From assembly GCA_949825025.1 (NCBI GenBank), contig OX463780.1, positions 47,885,280-47,949,279 of the forward strand: a stretch of 64,000 nucleotides of DNA, in the 5' to 3' direction. The translations under genes and the position numbers were made by a program. The notes beneath the pieces were generated by a model. It was not told where the DNA came from and ran no database searches. It was given only the letters and a program-made list of their open reading frames with translations. Every line of letters begins with the position of its first letter. The stretch's first letter is position 1. This DNA comes from Siphlonurus alternatus (lineage: Eukaryota > Arthropoda > Insecta > Ephemeroptera > Siphlonuridae). Positions 49,997 to 63,500 of the stretch are shown piece by piece.

Positions 49997-52900
49997 ATGG
50001 ACGATCAACTCTTGGCAACTCCTACAAAAAGACAAAAGAGTGCCAAGTGCGTGCGCCTGCTGCTGGCGCTTGCTCTTCTGAGTGGCGCCACCTTACTCTA
50101 CACTCAACAATCGCTCCATTACCAGCCGCTTCAGAAATATGATGGGACTACTTCAGGTATACTTGCAGCAACATAAATCATCATCGATATTAAATTTCAA
50201 TGGACAACATACGTGAAAAAAATTTATTGCAGAAATGAATATAGAAGACACCAAATTATGCTACTCTGAATTTTTTCAGATTTTTTTGAGACCCGAAACT
50301 ATTTTTAAATAATTATTGAAAGTCCTGTGATTTCAGTTGGCACCACTGAATTCTTAATAAAAAGGATAGAGACTAGACGCCTATTGACGCCTCCAGGGGG
50401 CGTGGCCGCCCTTTCAATAATTATTTAAAAATAGTTCTGGATCTCAAAAAAATCTGAAAAAATTCAGAGTAGCATAATTTGGTACCCTCTATTCATTTCT
50501 GCAATAAAATTTTTTCATGTATGTTGTCCATTGTTTAAAGTTTTTTTCTTCACACGGTACGTTTGTTCTATAAAAAACACTCACAGGTAACATAATCATC
50601 ACAGAGAACAATCAGCTGGTATTTGTACCACCTGACAACGTGGTCCGAACACCAGAAGTCAAGTCTCAAGATTTCTTGGTGGACACTGCCGGGTGTAGAA
50701 TCCCGGACCTGCCTGCCGTGAGTCAGGAAATCCAGCGATACCTCAGGAGATACCCTGACCCCAACGTGAGTAGCAAGGTTGATCTGTATTACACTCTTCA
50801 CAATTACAGTTACTATAGTTATTATTTAATTTTTAATATATATTTTTTTTACCACTGATTATTACATGTTTTTTTTTTTAAGTTAATATATATATATAGA
50901 ATACGTTTTACAAAATCTTTAAAAGGGTTAATTATCAATAAATTATATACTATCGGATGTTTCAGATTCTAAATATGTTATGCTTAGAATGTGAGAATGC
51001 AAAAATAGGTAGAAAAGGATTGTTATAACAGCAGTAATTCATATCACTTACTTCCATGTGTTTTTTCACAAAAAAGAAGCAAATATTCAGAGAACAGGAG
51101 GGAGGGGGGCTGAAATTTCCTACCTGGATCATTGATGCTATAATTTGTATGGACGGAGTGAATTAACAGTACAATTTCGGTCCTGAAGTGCTCGTCCAAA
51201 TGGTCCCCGATGACCGGCAAGAAGAAGCAGCGAGGACCCCCCCTGGTGCAGTCCAACCTGACCGCCATGTGGATGGTGCGCGAGGCCATGCACCATTACA
51301 AGGTCAGTGACCTCGCCTGCTGCTACCGACCCTTCTGGAGGGTCCAGGACGACCCTTTCAAGTACAAGAAGGACGCTGATAATCATGTCAGGTATAAGGT
51401 AGAAGGTTGAATGCAGTGCATATCATCCCTAGTTGAATATTTATGACTTTAACCAAAATTTACTGATCCTTTACACGTCTAACTCTAATCTTATTACGTC
51501 CTTTTACCTCAAAAACACATATTATTTCTTCCTCGCTCAAAGTGAGGATGAAATGGAGACAATATTTCTAACATTTTTTGCTCAATAAGAGGAAAAAAAG
51601 ACATACATCTTTTTCCCTTTTTTTTTTCTCTAAAATGGTGCAAAATACGAGGGAATTAGACAAGGAGAGAGCTTATAATACAAAATAAAAGATGAAATTT
51701 ATTGCGACTCAGGATAATTTAATTTTTTTGTCAGATTCTCAGAAAACTGCATTAAATTTGATGGTGAATTTACTACCATTGACGTCGAGAGCGTGGAGTT
51801 CGTCCAAGTTGAATGCTCGAGTGGAAGTGAGGTGGTGTACCGAGACTTCCACGCCTTCGTGCCGTTGAAGACGAAGGTCGAGCGACGTTGTAACGACATT
51901 CCTCAGAACCCTGAACAGGTAACGTGATAACGAATTAATTGTTGTTAGTATATTATATTCAGGTTATTAAATGCTACAATAGACAACATACATGAAAAAT
52001 TTTTATTGCAGAAATGAATAGAGGGTACCAAATTATGCTACTCTGAATTTTTTCAGATTTTTTTGAGATCCAGAAGTATTTTTAAATAATTATTGAAAGT
52101 CCTGCGATTTCAGTTGGCACCCCTGCAGCCTTAATAAAAAGGATATAGACTGGACGCCTATTGACGCCTCCAGGGGGCGTGGCCGCACTTTCAATAATTA
52201 TTTAAAAATAGTTCTGGGTCTCAAAAAAATCGGAAAAAAATCAGAGTAGCATAATTTGGTACCCTCTATTCATTTATGAAATAAAAAATTTCATACAGTA
52301 TGTTGTCCATTCATATAATGTCGCGTGTTAATAGTAAATAATGGACAACCTGCATGAAAATTTTTTATTGCAGAAATGAATAGAAGGTACCAAATTATGC
52401 TACTCTGATTTTTTTCAGATTTTTTTGAAAACCAGAACTATTTTTAAATTATTGTTGAAAGCGCGGCCACGCCCCTTGGAGATATCAATAGGCGTCCGTA
52501 TCGGTCCTATCCTTCTTATTAAGGATTCAGAGGTGCCAACATAACTTACAGAACTATCAATAATTATTTAAAAATAGTCTCGAGATTGAAAAAAAAAAAA
52601 AACAAAAAAAATCTGAAAAAATTCAGAGTAGCTTAATTTGGAACCCTCTATCATTTCTGCAATAAAAAATTGTCATGTCGGTTGTCAATTTTCAATATAA
52701 TATTGATTGATTGATTAATGACACTAATTCTTAATTTTTTTCCGTCCTCCCAGCTGAGCATCCTAATTATCGGCCTGGACTCAGTGTCTCGTCTCAACAT
52801 GTTACGACAACTACCGAAGACGTACCAACTGCTGACGTCACCTCCGTTCTCCGCCATCTCACTGCTCGGCTACAACAAAGTGGGGGATAACACCTTCCCA

Positions 52901-54820
52901 AATGTCATCCCACTGCTCACGGGACTTTCGATGAGAGAATTTGAAACAAAATGCTGGCCGAACAAGACACTTAAATTTGACGACTGTCCGTTTATTTGGA
53001 AGAACTTTGCAGCGAAAGGTTTTAGGACTGGATATGGAGAAGACGACACAGATTTTTCAATTTTTAATTATAAAAAGATTGGATTTGTTGAGCAACCGAC
53101 AGATTATTATGCTCGGCCTTTTATTTATGTGAGTATAAAAATAAAGTTGTACTTAATCTTATACGTTGAAATTAACACTTCTCATCTTGAAAACGTCCTA
53201 TTTGCATTTTTTTTTTCTCTTCGAAACAAAATACGATTATATGTGACTCACGAACGATATAGACAGATTTTTACTACTCTCGGCTTAGTGGGAAAACTGG
53301 TTATCATATATCTGGATAACTTCTTCGTGCATAGATTCCAATTAATTTTGATCTCGTTAAAAATAAATATGCTTGAAATATTAAGTTTTACTTTATATCT
53401 ATATTTGTTACAATTTGAATTAAAGCCTATATTACACGATACAATTTTAGATACAATTTTTCCTTGTAAGAAAATTTCATCTCCAAATGGAGATTAAGTT
53501 TTTTTGCAATTAAGGAAAAATATTGTACATAATAATTAGAAAAATTGAATAATGTAATACCGGCTTAAGTTTATTTAATTCAGAAGGATATTTTTATTTG
53601 CCAAAGTTAAGAGTGAAAATTATTTCACTTAAAAAAGACTACGAAGTAGAAAAAAACTACATTGCTGTTGCAGGAATCGTTAAATCAGCAGGGTTTTTGG
53701 AATGAAGGACCTTTCAATCTCTGTACTGGACCACGTCAGAGCTTTGAGAATTTTCTGAACTACGTCAAGAAATTCGCGACTCGATTTTCTTCTGATCGAT
53801 CTTTCGGCTTCTTCTGGAGCAGCATGGTGTCTCATCAGGACATGAACATGCCACACATCGGAGACAAGCTGCTGGCCGGAGCGCTGACGGAACTGCGGGA
53901 CAGCGGGGCGCTCGAACGTACCTTGCTGGTGCTCATGAGTGACCATGGGATACGGTTCGGGAAGTTCAGAGAAACGTACCAGGTAAGTAAATAGCATGGT
54001 ATTTTATTTGAATAAGGTAAAAGTATATTTTTCCAGGGTCGCATGGAGGAACGTCTCCCGTTCCTGATGTTGTCGTTCCCCGAGTGGTTCCGCCGGCGCT
54101 TCCCCGAGGCCGTGGCCAACCTGCAGGTGAACGCTGACAACCGCCTCACCACGCCGTTCGACGTTCACGAGACGCTGCGAGACTTGCTGCAGCCGGCGGC
54201 GCACCTCCACAGTGACGTGCTGCGTGCACGTGTCCGGGACGTGACGCCTCCTCGTCCTTCCAGCGCTGCAGGGAACACCACTGAGGGTCGTGGAGTGAGT
54301 CTGTTCGTGGCCATCTCACCGCTGAGGACGTGTGAGGACGCCGCCATATCGCCGCACTGGTGCACCTGCCAGGTGAGAAATATGTTTTTTGAAAAAAATC
54401 TTCATTTTGGATACAATTTATTGGTTGTTATTTAATTTTGTTATATAGGTGAGCTTCCCTGTTTCTACGACACTGCCCGCTGTTACAACGGCCGTCAATT
54501 TCGTCCTTGCTGAACTCAACAAACTCCTCCACGACCAGCCTGTCTGTGAGCCTCTTGGGCTCCGCTCGGTGAAGTCCGCCGAACTGGCCCGTCCCCACGA
54601 GATGAGTACCAAACCCCTGGCAGGGTTGATGGACTATCTGGTGATGTTTGAGACGCAGCCAGGGGGCGCCGTGTTCGAGGCCACCGTCCGTGCGGAGGTG
54701 AAGTTGAGACTCACAGGACCCGTCAGCAGGCTCAACTCTTATGGCAACCAAAGTCATTGCGTGGCGGACTACAATCTGAAGTTGTATTGTTATTGCAGAC
54801 ATCAAGGAAATTTAAATTGA
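49997..54820 (+). CDS. DUF229-family type II membrane protein (gene E), 8 coding exons
   Basis: Exons are 49997-50156, 50587-50765, 51189-51391, 51735-51918, 52754-53128, 53674-53982, 54037-54372 and 54449-54820. They join in one frame to 705 aa. The cytoplasmic N-terminus is basic (KRQK, K) and the membrane helix is at about 19-36. Residues 91-102 carry the VDTAGCRIPDLP motif. The core has LIIGLDS (Asp 251), GDNTFPN (Thr 289), MPHIGD (His 428, Asp 431) and MSDHG (Asp 457, His 458). The C-terminal domain (583-705) ends in CYCRHQ. E is the only complete member on the plus strand. Intron 1 holds one foldback element, intron 4 holds two side by side, and intron 5 holds another of a different family. 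Intron 6 (54 bases) equals that of gene C. No base breaks the frame, so it is probably functional. Confidence 0.9.
50199..50532. mobile_element. Foldback element, family beta, copy 2 (gene E intron 1)
   Basis: Terminal inverted repeats are AATGGACAACAT and ATGTTGTCCATT. The centre holds CGCCTATTGACGCCTCC and GGGGGCGTGGC. Length is about 334 bp, non-coding. Confidence 0.85.
51978..52311. mobile_element. Foldback element, family beta, copy 3 (gene E intron 4)
   Basis: Termini are AATAGACAACATA and TGTTGTCCATT, with the same GC-rich centre as copy 2. It sits only about 28 bases from copy 4. Confidence 0.85.
52340..52690. mobile_element. Foldback element, family beta, copy 4 (gene E intron 4)
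   Basis: Termini are AATGGACAACC and GGTTGTCAATT. The centre is in the opposite orientation to copy 3 (GCGGCCACGCCCC then ATAGGCGTCC). It ends about 60 bases before the exon 5 acceptor of gene E. Confidence 0.82.
53421..53568. mobile_element. Foldback element, family zeta, copy 3 (gene E intron 5)
   Basis: TTAAAGCCTATATTACACGA at the left and TAATGTAATACCGGCTTAA at the right, the same family as 8109 and 20106. Confidence 0.75.
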
Positions 54821-54824
54821 AAGT

Positions 54825-57595
54825 TGCTGAGACCACCAGATACTAGAAACTTATTAAATTAATAAGAGATATTTATAATTTTATAAACGTTAACAGTTGG
54901 TATCATATTTATTTTTTAAACTGTTTGGAAACTTGTTATAAATTATTTTATACTGATATATTTATACAAAGATAATTATTATGCTTACGTTGTTGCATAC
55001 TCGTTATTGAACTGTATAAACTAAGTTCATATTTATATTTTATAAATTATTTTTTGTTATGATAATGATATTATTATTACAATATATTCACACATTAAAA
55101 AACTTAATAATAGTAGTTTTTGTTTTAATCGTAATGCGATGAATAAAATCATTGCAAGTTTTATTTTTTTGAAATTTCATCTCCATTTTTATCGTTTATT
55201 CATCAAAGATTGTGTAACACAGTACAGCATTTTATAATATATAGCTCATTTATAACAATTAACGTTTAACTTGTTGAGGTAGTTTCTGTGAATGTCAATC
55301 ATAAAGAACAAAAGAACATACCAATAGGGAACTTTAAAAACAAGTTCTGGTCATTTATATTTTTAGTATTTTTAGTATTTTTACTATATTAAAAATTAAA
55401 AATGTATTAATAGGCATTTTTGACTATACGATGAATCAATATAAATAAACCAATGCCTTAATTCTGTAGAATGTAGAACAAACTTATGTTTGTGAAAAGA
55501 CTGAAAATGTTAATAAATTTTGAAAAAGTGAGCTATTATCTGTTTTCACTTTTCAGTATATAAAAATGTCGTAAAATTATTTAACTTTCATTTTTCTTAC
55601 ACTGAGTAATTTTAAATTTAATCATCAATAGCGTTAAATAAAATAAAACTAAATTTAATACATTTTCACCAAAACAATTTATTCCCATTTTAAAATTGAA
55701 TTCAAATCCTTATTCAAGCACTGACTATAGTCTCTTGCAGAATGCTGTTTAAAAAAAAAAAAAAAATCTTTGTCATTAAGTAATTATATTTTAAGGTCAT
55801 GGCTGCCAAAGTTTTGCTGATTTATCATTCTCCAGTAAGTGTTATGCTGAAATGTGTAATTTTTATATTGTTATTGTTTAAAAACGCTGTGCCTGCAAAT
55901 TCTTCAAATGCCCGCAGAATTGTATAATATGAAAAATATAATTTCAGCGGCAATTTTTTTTAACATTGGCCTTATGAAGACGCCCCTCTCGAAATTTGGT
56001 CCCTGATCCGCGTTTGATCATATAATAACTGAACAAATTTTCGCCCAGCCAGTCTCTGAGGTGACATTTTGCTGCTTCGATAAATTTTATTTTTTAACAA
56101 TGTCTTTTCTTCTTAACATGTATCTACACAAAAATCATACTTTTATTTTTACAATATTTGAAGTTCAAATTCATACCCAAATTTTGTGAAGTTTTCTGAC
56201 TTTCATTCTGACGCAACGATATTTTGTAATAATGAAATCATCGCAGGCGTCAAGTATGGTGTAACTTCAATTCATTATTTTATAATTATGATGGCATGAG
56301 GATGATGTAAATCATTTTTTATTATTACATGAGTTGTGATGATGTCACCATCATTAAAATATAAAAAGCTGATAATTATCTGCAGAAAAAAACATGTATT
56401 AAAGCATGAACATTACTGAATGGATACTCCTTTTGTTGATTATATTTTTGCATAATTATATAGTATTATATATAATCTTAATAGCATTGCATTATTTTAC
56501 CATACATAGAAAAATACCTCACAATAGACGCTTGGTTATATGCACTTACTGCGTGCAGTACCATGCAATATCGATATTTTTTTAAAGTGCCTTTAAATTA
56601 ATAAAAAATCATGAGCTTATAAATATACTATTAGTATACATAAAATTATAATACAGTATTTTATATGACAAATTGTTATGTTCATATGTTGTAAAAGCAA
56701 ACATTCTTTTGATTTTTTTTTTTTTACTCATAATTATTTTATAAAATTGCTTTTCGATTGTACAACAATGTAAACACGTCACAACAATAAACACTCACAA
56801 ACCGAAAGTACGTCAATTCTATAAGTTAATAAAATGCATCATATTTATTATATAAATTTTTTACCACCAAACTATTATTTATTATTTCTTCTATACCCAC
56901 ACAAAACTCCCATAAAACTGTAAACAAATAAAAAGTCTAATCTCATAAACATGATTATCGTGCTCTATTGTATAATTATTTGCAATGAAAATCCCCATAA
57001 TGGATAAAAGTTTTATGTATAATAAATAATTTTTACACAATTTAAATTGTGGTTTCTTTTTAATATGAGGTTTTCCTTCATATCGGGAATACTATTTTTT
57101 TCTTTAACTTGGCAGAGTCTTATTTCTCATCTCTGCATGTATACTGTACATATACCCTTTTGTAATACAGTTAAGAAAATACAATAAAGCTACACAATTA
57201 TTTATGCAATATAAAAATAAACATAAAATTAAGACACCTTACGAGCAGAGAAAAGTTACGAGTATTCTAGTTCACAGCACACAAAATACGAATAATGTGT
57301 CTGATTTGTCTGTTCTTCTGGCCGTATGAACACCAAGTTTTGAAAATATCACCGTACCATAATTATGTAATGTATATAAATTTTATTAAACATTGTGTTA
57401 TAACTGTTATAATTCATTTTGCTTCATTATATCACTGGAAGTCTTTAGTAAAATAAAATGAGATTCTGTCAAATTTGATGAACAATCACTATTTACGTTT
57501 ACATGACGGTGTTTAACACGTATTCGTTGTAGACGGATAATGTTATTCTTATGAGGCGTCTTCAACAGATCCGTATTAAACCCCATCATGTGAAC
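54825..57595. other. Tail-to-tail intergenic region E-F
   Basis: This is where the 3' ends of E (plus) and F (minus) face each other. It is strongly AT-rich with no gene, foldback element or microsatellite that I can support. Confidence 0.6.
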
Positions 57596-57599
57596 TTGC

Positions 57600-60500
57600 T
57601 CACGTACAGAAACAGTAGAGTTTGATGATAAAATCGTCAACACAATGACTCTGGTTTCCGTACAAATTAATTCGACTGACAGGGCCCGCCAGTTCGAAGG
57701 CGGGGGTTTGGTTCTGCTTGGGGTCGAAGGGTGACTGGCGGACGGTGGCCTCGAAGAGTGCGCCCCCTGGCTGGGTCTCGAGGGCCACGAGGTAGTCCAC
57801 GACGCGCGTCTCTTCAGGGTGCGAGCCAAGGTCGAGAGGCACATTCTTCTGCGCGCGCCGCACCTCCGCCAATCGCAGCGGCGCGCACTGCCGGTGAGAG
57901 TCCAACATCGAGTTGAGGTGCGTCACCACGAACCTGGCCACTTGCTGGACCACGCTCTCGTTCACAGCCATCTGTTCACTAGCCTAGGAATTGTGAAAGT
58001 GATCATTTTTAAATACAGTAAAAATAATTCAGCAGTCCCTCCAGAAATGAATTCTGTTAGTAGTTCAACTTTGTACTAGTTTTAATGACAACAAAATACG
58101 AATATGATGAATACACTTAAATTTAAATAAATTTTGGAGAAAATATCATATATTTATGTTAAATTTGAACATAACTTTCATTATTTAATGTAGTAGATTA
58201 TTTCATCTTAATCGGGTATGAAATATTGGCACGACTCACGAAGAAAGATGTGCCCGTTTATCACTTCTTCACAGTAATCACGTTTAGTATATATTAATAT
58301 CAGCTGAAATCAATAACACTAAACGATGAAAAAGCTGGATAACCCTTTCGTGAATCGCGCCCATTACGCAAAATCTAATTAAACCTTATTTGATTTATCT
58401 GTTCTTATTGCCGTGAATTAACTTCTGAGGCCGATAAGTCGATTCTCAAATTTGATAAGTCGATTCACAATTCGATTATTGTTTTCCTTTAAAGCAAATC
58501 AGTTTTCCTTAAAAGTATTCTGCTCCTTTGAAATTTTCACTAAGACCAAATAAAAGCAAAGAAAACTCAAATCAAAACTTTAGCTTTAACTTAAAGCAAA
58601 TCAATTGCGACTTAACTGGTACCCAAGGTTTTTGATCGTATTAATCAAGGAGATATAAATCGAAACTCACCTGACAGGTACAATAATGTGGGGGAATGCT
58701 TGCCATTTTACAATCTCTGTATGGAGGTATCGGTAAAAACAAACTGATGCCTCGTCGTTTCCACCGCTCTGTGGTCCCCTGCGTGGTGCTCGTGGTGTAA
58801 TTCGCCGTGGTTTCTCCCTCCGTGGTTCTCACGCCAGGGTCGGACGGTACCTCGAGCCCCGCCCGGACACTCAGCACATCTTTGTCCAGGTGTCCGGGCG
58901 GGTCCAGCAAGTCCTTCAGCATCTCGTACACGTCGTACTGCGTGACGAGGCGGTTGCGAGCGTTACGGCGAAAGTTCGCCACCGCATCGGGGAAGCGAAG
59001 TTTGAACCAATCAGGAAATACCACGATCATGAATGGTAACCGTTCCTCCATTTGGCCCTGGAATTTAAAATGTGTTATTGATTTTTTATATATAATTCAG
59101 ACATTTCCATCTCAAAATATAATTTAATTTTATGTATATAGGGGAGACATAATGCTTTTATTTTTTTATGTGTAAGTTATTAGAAAAATTTTTTACTTTG
59201 TTTCTCTCATTTTAGCAAAATATCAAGGTAAGTCCATGCAGGTATGTTCTTCAAATATTTTTCAAACGCCCCTTTGATAATGTCATAATAGAGGGTCATA
59301 AGAATAACATTGGATTTATCTATCGTGACGTTATGAGATGGTCACGTGACTCTAGATGCGCGTACCTCCTATTTATTTTTTTTGGTATAAACTAAAGCTC
59401 ATTGTTGCGCTCACCTGAAACAGCACACAGGGCTATCACTCTACTGTAGATAGAGTGATATCACAATAGAGTGATAGCCCTGACAGCACACTATAACTCA
59501 TTATTGCGGACGAGGGACGAATTACACTTATACGTATTATAGCTAAGTATTATAGATAACATTTAGGTAATTATATAGTAGTTAAAATATTTTATTGCTC
59601 AATTACTCTGCGTCTAAATCTATAAATATAATATTATTACGTGAACAACGTAAAAATATTTAGTGTTGAATCAATATAAAACTAAAATTAATTATTTTAT
59701 CAGTTTTGGTACATTATAATCACTATACACATTGCATCACCATCTTTTAATTTCTATTGAATTATAATTACAGCTTGTTAGTTTCATAAAATGTGTTGCA
59801 ACTTATAAAGCCGCAGTGGTGAAAGTAAGCCGGTGCGCGCCAGTGCGCCGCACTGATAAGACATTTGACGCCAGTGCGGCGCACTGGTTAAGACACTGAT
59901 CGAAATTTTTTAAAAATAATCAATAATTTTTAATAAAATTTTCAAACTCAGAGAAGTTACTTTTTGTAAAACATTAATCATGCTCAAATAATGAATGACA
60001 ATTTTCTTATACTTCGTACTTTTGTCTCACGAAATTTAATTTACTCTTTAATTCTTTTGAGTTAAAAAGCTCCTAAAAGGGAAAAAAATAAAAAATAAAA
60101 TCAACTATTTACATACTATCAACTATTTATTAGCTATGTCAAGCTGACGATTTTTTTTTTATAGAAATAGTTTTTAATGTTTTTCTAAGTTTATTTAAAT
60201 TTCTGTAGGCTTACTGGGTTGACTATTTTATCTTCAATTTTTATGAAGAGATAGATATTTACTATAGTATTAAATTTCTTTCAATATATATTTATTGTAT
60301 TTTTTAATTCTTGAATGACTAATAAAATTAATTAAAATAGATTCAAAACATCTTTTGCTGATGATGCGTTATATATACTACACCACGAATTTTATTACAT
60401 TTTTTTTTCTGTCTCATTTATTGCACAAAATTAACACATTTTTATTCAAATTAATTTTTAATTACAATTAAGTCAAGAGGCAAAGGGGGAGTGCCTCCTC

Positions 60501-63500
60501 TGGCCCACATACCCACCGAGGTTTAGAGGGTTCATTTACGCAAGGAGTTTCAAAAAATTAGGGCAAAGGATTTGGGATCGTATAGAAGATCAATCGCAGT
60601 CAGTGCTAGGTTAGTAAAATTAATTATTCGTCTCAAAAAATTCTTCATAGTAATGAATTTTTTAGAAAAGCAAACAAAAAATTTTATTCTCATTTTTTTT
60701 TTTTTTTTTTTAAATGAGTTTGTAAAGAATAAGTGTAACAAAAATTTAGTCACATGCATAAAATGCGACTCATGCAAGCATTGCTAGAAGAGAGTAGATA
60801 GATAAATGCAGCCGCTATTAGGGCCGAGATGGCTGCACGTTTGGAGCATATTTAATTATTTAATATGGCTAGCAAAGGGGAACAATAATTGCTACAAGAT
60901 CTAGAGTAAACAAAAATTAATTACTGAAACAAATATAAACATTACAATTTATAATTATAAAAAGAATTCTCTCGCGTTTTTTTTTTAATTTTTGTTCAAA
61001 TATTTTTTTTGATACATATTCAAAATATTAATTTAAATTTTAAATAATTGACGTATTTGATTAAATTATAAAGCATCCCAAATCGTAAGAGTTAACTTAA
61101 GTATTTTTATTATATTAAATACTACTGTATGATCAATGAAGATCGAAGTGCTTTCAATTTAAATCCCTAGGGATTTTCTTTCGTATTAATTTTTTTAAAA
61201 GCTAAATAGCTATAATATTTTTAAATATATTTTTTTTTATGAATTTAATGTTTTAATGTGATCGAAAATCAATCACTCATTGCATTTTTTTTTTTTTTTT
61301 TTGCAAAGTTTGGATAATATTATTTAATTTTACTCAAAATGAAGATATGCATTCAAATGTTATAAATGAATTTTAAACCACTTTTTAATATAAAAAATAA
61401 AGCCACGCCCCTTTTTCCCAAAAAATCGCGCCTCCGGCGGGGGTTTTGGCCCTTCAGGCCTCTATCTGAGACGCACTGGTAAGAGATTGAAACTACTTTC
61501 ACCACTGGATGTGACCCTTCTTATTTAGCATTGTATGCTATATCTCATTCAAAATATATAAATTAATTAGCATATAATGTATAATGAATATGATTATATA
61601 AAGAGTATAATATATTTTTATTATTTTAATTTACGTTCTAAATTTTTTGCTGTTTTTATTTTCGATCATACGGCAATACCTATCTATAGCACTAGGACAA
61701 TCACAACAATAAATTTTATATAAAAAAAACTCACTTATGAAGTTGATATAATATTTTTAATTATACTTGTCTGAAGATATATTTGACAATTAACTAATTA
61801 TGGTTTTGATTTTTAACGATATTTTCAATTCTGTAACAATTATGCTGCAACTTTTGTCAGAGTATTTACATGATTTTATTAAAATGTTAAGCAATCAATC
61901 TACCCTCGCTAGGCGCACGTAGTTCCAGCTGTTACCTCCAGGTTCGCTGCTAACATTATGACGTCAAATATTACCTGATACGTTTCCCTGAAGTCACCCT
62001 CCCGAGATCCATGGTCACTACAGACTATCAGGACGGTGGACTCGAGCACTCCGGACTCTCTCAGATCGGTCAGGGTCTGCTTTACCCTGGCGTCTCCAAG
62101 GTGTGGCATGTTATAGTGGTTGTGGCACAGGAAGTTGGTCCAGAAGTAGCCGAAGAAGCGCTGGTACCGGAACCTCTCCGTGAACTTGAGGATGTACTCG
62201 TGGAACGGAGACTGAATCGAACGAGATCCCAAACAGCTGGTGAAGCCTTCGACACGACTGTGGCCTAGTTGATCGCGAGATTCCTGTGACAAATTGTATT
62301 TACTAATAAAATATATGAATATAAGCTGTAAAAAAAAAAATAAACTTACCATTGAAAACGGAATCCCATAATAGTCAGTAGGCGGTTCCACAAAGCCTGT
62401 CTTACAGAAAGTAAAGGTAAACGCCATGTCCTCATTAAGTACAGTCCTGTAGCCGCGCGCTGCGAACTCCTTCCATATGAAGGGGCAGGGGTCAAGTTTG
62501 TGCTTGCTGCTGGGCCAGGGACATGCCTCTTCAAGGTCATTGTCCTCGAGGCCCGTCAGCATGGCCATCACGTTGGGGAAGGTGTTGTCGCCAATCTTGT
62601 TGAAGCCGAGAACCTCGATGCCGGAGAACGGAGGCGACGTCAGCGCCTCGTGCAGCAGCGGCATTTGTCGTAACATGTTGAGACGAGACATCGCGTCCAG
62701 ACCGAGGATCAGCACGTTCACCTGTGGAACAACAAAAGGTTAAAATATAACATTTTTGTCGTAAACACGAACAGCTTGACCCTAGTTTTACCAGAAAAAT
62801 TGCCATGAGCCGTAGAAAACATACTATAATATATATTATGTTAACCCTTAATTTTTTTTTTGTCGTACGCTACGTTTGAACGCCTTAAAAACCACTCCAA
62901 ACGAAAGCTTATATTTTAACCTTTATTCACTTATAATGTAGATTTTCTATTGAAATATTTCCATATTTTAAATTATTTTAGCTTAAAAGAGAACAATATC
63001 CTGATTGAGGTTTCCACGTTTTCTTCATATACATTAAATACCATAGGTTACAAAGCCTATGAAAGATAACCCCATGAAACGCAGAATTTAGAGTTTCGGA
63101 AAGAATGTTAGTAAAACTGTATAGGAGTTAATTTTAGTTTGATATCACCTGGTCTGGTTTCTCCGGGAACTTGATGCACCGCTCCTCGACGCGCGGTTTG
63201 AGCGGCACGAAGATGTGAAAGTCACGGTAAACCTCCTCGGGTTGTGGCGGTTTGGTCGACGTCTCCACGCCGCTGGTGCTCGAGGTGTTTCGTTCGCCAC
63301 TCTCCGAGGTGTTGCGTTCGCCACTCGAGGTGTCCTCCGTGGTGGTAAGATCGGGGAGTGCCAGACACTCGACCCTCAGAAACTCGTGCTCTGCAGACGA
63401 AATCCTCACCACCTCGCCGTTAAATGGAATGCAAGTGTCCGAAAATCTGAAATTATTTCTAATTATTATTGTCTTGTATAATATATACAGTAAATACAGC

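Noticed and set aside
52718..53497. A 259-aa frame in gene E
   Set aside because: Homology ends at the donor at 53128; the rest is intron 5 and part of a zeta foldback element.
60475..60787. GC-richer patch and lysine/phenylalanine-rich frame inside the 1.7-kb insert
   Set aside because: It was considered as a transposase remnant or tRNA-like gene, but no motif or cloverleaf could be supported.
61909..62721. A single 270-aa frame in gene F
   Set aside because: It reads through a good GT-AG intron (62284-62349) and past the exon 6 donor. Alignment with the paralogues shows exons 5 and 6 are separate.
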